Shown: in pieces, positions 3,973 through 6,477 of the stretch
How positions within the stretch are numbered: the first letter of the stretch is position 1
Layout of the letters: every line of letters begins with the position of its first letter
NCBI GenBank assembly: GCA_023423855.1
Contig: JAFAEU010000372.1
Coordinates: 1-6,477 of the forward strand
Reading direction: 5' to 3'
DNA from: Pseudomonadota bacterium
Lineage (GTDB): Bacteria > Pseudomonadota > Gammaproteobacteria > Xanthomonadales > Xanthomonadaceae
DNA: 6,477 nucleotides
The notes under the pieces: model-generated
Database searches by the model: none
What the model was told of the DNA's origin: nothing
The model's input: the letters and a program-made list of their open reading frames with translations, nothing else
Translations under genes and position numbers: made by a program

Positions 3973-6477
3973 ATGAAGCACCGCAAAACCATGCTGTCGG
4001 CCGCGATCGCCGTGTGCCTCGGGGTCGCCGCGCAGGCGAACGCGCAGGAGGCCGCCGCGCAGGACAACGACGCGCCGTCCGCGGACGCCAACGCCACCGA
4101 ACTCGACCGCGTAGTCGTCACCGGCATCCGCGCCAGCCTGCAGCAGGCGCTGGACGCCAAGCGCAACGCCGACGCGATCGTCGACGTCATCACCGCCGAG
4201 GACGTGGGCAAGTTCCCCTCGACCAACGTCGCCGAGGCGATCACCATGATCCCGGGCGTCACCATCGACCGATTGTTCGGCCAGGGCGAGCGCGTCAGCA
4301 TCCTCGGCACCGACCCGGCGCTCAACCGCACGCTGCTCAACGGCCAGTCGGTCGCGTCGGCGGACTGGTTCATCCTCGACCACCCCAGCCGCACCTTCAA
4401 CTACTCGCTGCTGGCGCCGCAGATCGTCGGCAAGGTGACGGTCTACAAGTCGCCCGAAGCGCACATCGACGAAGGTTCGATCGGCGGCACGGTGGTGGTG
4501 GAGACGCGCAAGCCGCTCGACCTCGAGGAGAACCTCGTGTTCGGCGGCCAGGTCGGCTACCTGTACAACGACCGCGACAAGGGCGGCCAGCCGCAGGGCT
4601 CGCTGATGCTGGGCTGGAAGAACCAGGCCGGCAACTTCGGCCTGGTCGTGTCGGCGCAGCGCCTGGACGAGGTCATCCGCCGCGACGGCATCGAGGCCTA
4701 CGGCAGCGTGTCGGCGCGCGACTATCGCGATGGCCAGGGCGGCGGTGGTTCGGTCAACGACCCGCCGATGAACTGGGGCACCGGCGTGCCCTACGACCCG
4801 TTCTGCCAGGGCGCGTGCGCGGAAACCCTCGAAGCCAACCTCGACGCACGCGGCCCCAACTCGCTCAGCGCCTCGTTCTTCGAACAGGAGCGCAAGCGCG
4901 ACAGCTACTCGCTGGCGCTGCAGTTCAAGCCGGTCGACGAACTCGACATCGAGTTCAACGCCCTGCGGATCGACGCCAGCTACGACAACATCAACCAGTC
5001 GATGTTCGCGTTCATGGGCAACGCCTGGAACAGCCTGATGCGGCTGACCGACGTGACCATCGAGGACGGCATCATCACGCGCGGCACGTTCGAGAACGCG
5101 CTGTCCGTGTTCGACGTGCAGAACCGCAAATCCACGGTCGAAACCGAATCCTACGACCTGAAGGCGAAGTGGAACGGCGAGCGCTGGTTCGCGTCGGCGC
5201 ACATCGGCACCACCGAGGCGACCGGCGGCACCGATCAGCAGGTCTTCGGCGAGTTCCTCAACTGGGCCAGCTACAGCTACGACATCAGCCGCGCGCCGGC
5301 GATCCCGGGCAGCCTGACCTACCACGGCAGCAATCCGTTCACCGATCCATCCGCGTTCCGCATGGACGGCGGCTGGGGCGCGGACCCGGGCAGTCCCGAG
5401 ACCTGGAACACCGGCTGGGGCGGCAACATCGTATTCAAGCCGACCTGGGACGAGGAGACCTACGGCCAGGTCGATTTCGGCCTGAAGCTCGATTCCCCCG
5501 TCTACCTGCTGCGCTTCGGCGTGAAGCGACGCGAGCACGAGACCGAACAGAAGATGGGCGGCGTCTCGCTCGCCTCGGTGGCCGGCTACGGCGACGCCAC
5601 CGCCGACATGTTCAACCCGCGGTCGGTGCCGGGGAACTACCTGAGTGGGTTCCCCGGCTATGGCGACCTGGGACAGCGCTTCTACATCGACGGCTGGGCA
5701 CTGGCGGACTACATCCTCAGCGGCGCCTGGCTGGCGCCGTGGCAGACCATGCCCGAGCCCAGCACGTTCAACGACCCCTCGTTCGCGGCCAACACCTGGA
5801 AGATCGTCGAGGACGTCAACGCGGCCTACGTGCAGGCGGACTTCAGCTGGAACGGCCTGCGCGGGAACGTCGGCCTGCGCTACGTGCAGACCGAATCCGA
5901 GAGCCACAGCTGGCAGTGCGTGCGCACCGACGTGCCGCCGCCCTGCCCGGCGGACGGCTACGCGCCGGCCAGCGTCAACAAGAAGTACAACAACGTACTG
6001 CCGAACGTGAACCTGGCCTACGACCTGGCGGACGACGTGGTGCTGCGCTTCTCCGCCGCCGAGGTGATCGCACGCCCGAACTACAGCGACATGTCCAGCT
6101 ACCTGTGGCTCGGCGACCAGACCCTCACCGGCGGCGGCGGCAACCCGGAACTCGACCCCTACGAATCGACCAACTTCGACGTCTCCGCCGAGTGGTACTT
6201 CGCCGAGAATGCGATCCTCGCCGGCTCGCTGTTCTACAAGGACGTGGACAACTACATCCTGACCACGACCCGGCCCGAGGACCACTTCAACCAGTCGCAG
6301 AACGCGGTGACGACCTACCAGGTCGCACGCCCAGACAACGCCGGCACCGCCACGATCAAGGGCGTCGCACTCGCCTGGCAGCAGCAAATCGGCGGCGGCT
6401 TCGGCCTGATCGCGAACTACACGTACGCCGACGCCGAGTCCAGTTCCGGCGACCCGATGCCGTACAACTCGAAGAAC
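3973..6477 (+). CDS. TonB-dependent outer-membrane receptor, Xanthomonas/Caulobacter class (open at right edge)
   Basis: 835 codons are present with no stop; the C-terminal strands are outside the window. Residues 1-24 are a signal peptide (MKHRKTMLSAAIAV, cut after ANA). A TonB box-like DRVVVTG lies at 45-51. The plug follows: RNADAIVDVITAEDVGKFPS (64-83), NVAEAITMIPGV (85-96), and a plug end with KSPEAHIDEGSIGGTVVVET. The remainder is alternating-strand barrel; NVLPNVNLAYDLADDVVLRF and ARPNYSDM near 660-690 and GGNPELDPYESTNFDVSAEW near 705-725 are landmarks of the TonB-Xanth-Caul subfamily. Such receptors take up oligosaccharides across the outer membrane using TonB energy. Beside the GlcNAc catabolic genes, chito-oligosaccharides or GlcNAc are the likely cargo; the cargo is inferred. 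Two close cysteine pairs (C278/C282, C649/C658) could form disulfides in surface loops. The usual plug 'RG' after the GERVSI segment is LG here. It lies 145 bp after the kinase, with no obvious promoter of its own. Confidence 0.92.
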   Translation, partial: MKHRKTMLSAAIAVCLGVAAQANAQEAAAQDNDAPSADANATELDRVVVTGIRASLQQALDAKRNADAIVDVITAEDVGKFPSTNVAEAITMIPGVTIDRLFGQGERVSILGTDPALNRTLLNGQSVASADWFILDHPSRTFNYSLLAPQIVGKVTVYKSPEAHIDEGSIGGTVVVETRKPLDLEENLVFGGQVGYLYNDRDKGGQPQGSLMLGWKNQAGNFGLVVSAQRLDEVIRRDGIEAYGSVSARDYRDGQGGGGSVNDPPMNWGTGVPYDPFCQGACAETLEANLDARGPNSLSASFFEQERKRDSYSLALQFKPVDELDIEFNALRIDASYDNINQSMFAFMGNAWNSLMRLTDVTIEDGIITRGTFENALSVFDVQNRKSTVETESYDLKAKWNGERWFASAHIGTTEATGGTDQQVFGEFLNWASYSYDISRAPAIPGSLTYHGSNPFTDPSAFRMDGGWGADPGSPETWNTGWGGNIVFKPTWDEETYGQVDFGLKLDSPVYLLRFGVKRREHETEQKMGGVSLASVAGYGDATADMFNPRSVPGNYLSGFPGYGDLGQRFYIDGWALADYILSGAWLAPWQTMPEPSTFNDPSFAANTWKIVEDVNAAYVQADFSWNGLRGNVGLRYVQTESESHSWQCVRTDVPPPCPADGYAPASVNKKYNNVLPNVNLAYDLADDVVLRFSAAEVIARPNYSDMSSYLWLGDQTLTGGGGNPELDPYESTNFDVSAEWYFAENAILAGSLFYKDVDNYILTTTRPEDHFNQSQNAVTTYQVARPDNAGTATIKGVALAWQQQIGGGFGLIANYTYADAESSSGDPMPYNSKN

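Noticed and set aside
3511..6387. A very long antisense open frame (about 958 codons) opposite the receptor and the end of the kinase
   Set aside because: High-GC genes with G/C third positions commonly leave a long antisense frame open. Its translation is Val/Arg/Ala/Gly-rich with no domain, while the sense strand encodes a clear TonB-dependent receptor.

Overview
The window is a GC-rich (roughly 70% by eye) bacterial locus for N-acetylglucosamine (GlcNAc) / chitin-sugar use. Three things point to a gammaproteobacterium of the Xanthomonadales type (Lysobacter, Luteimonas, Xanthomonas or a relative): the high GC, the large TonB-dependent receptor of the Xanthomonas/Caulobacter class, and a LacI regulator paired with a SIS-type GlcN6P deaminase. 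The placement is an inference from gene content, not from a marker gene.

Layout. Positions 1-112 (minus) hold the first 37 codons of nagA, GlcNAc-6-phosphate deacetylase, which runs off the left edge. Positions 113-324 are a non-coding gap with a mosaic of intergenic repeats, including a perfect 12-bp-stem hairpin. Positions 325-1383 (minus) are a double-SIS GlcN6P deaminase (NagB-II type). It overlaps by 4 nt the end of a LacI-family regulator (NagR-like) at 1380-2447 (minus). A 354-bp divergent control region (2448-2801) separates this leftward set from a rightward pair. That pair is a Glk-family sugar kinase (2802-3827) and a TonB-dependent outer-membrane receptor (from 3973), open at the right edge after 835 codons.

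How it works together (inference from families and context). The receptor brings GlcNAc or chito-oligosaccharides across the outer membrane. The kinase phosphorylates the sugar. NagA removes the acetyl group. The SIS deaminase converts GlcN6P to fructose-6-phosphate and ammonia. The LacI protein probably represses both arms through related operators. One is TGACATCGTTGTCA (2727-2740), overlapping a TTGACA box before the kinase. The other is a slightly distorted copy (2490-2504) upstream of the regulator. No inner-membrane sugar permease lies in the window; it would have to be encoded outside.

I see no wholly new system here. Points worth a second look are the kinase's EAGQ in place of the usual EGGH sugar-binding motif, the two unequal operators, several unexplained palindromes and phased repeats in the divergent region, and the repeat mosaic that splits nagA from its operon partner.
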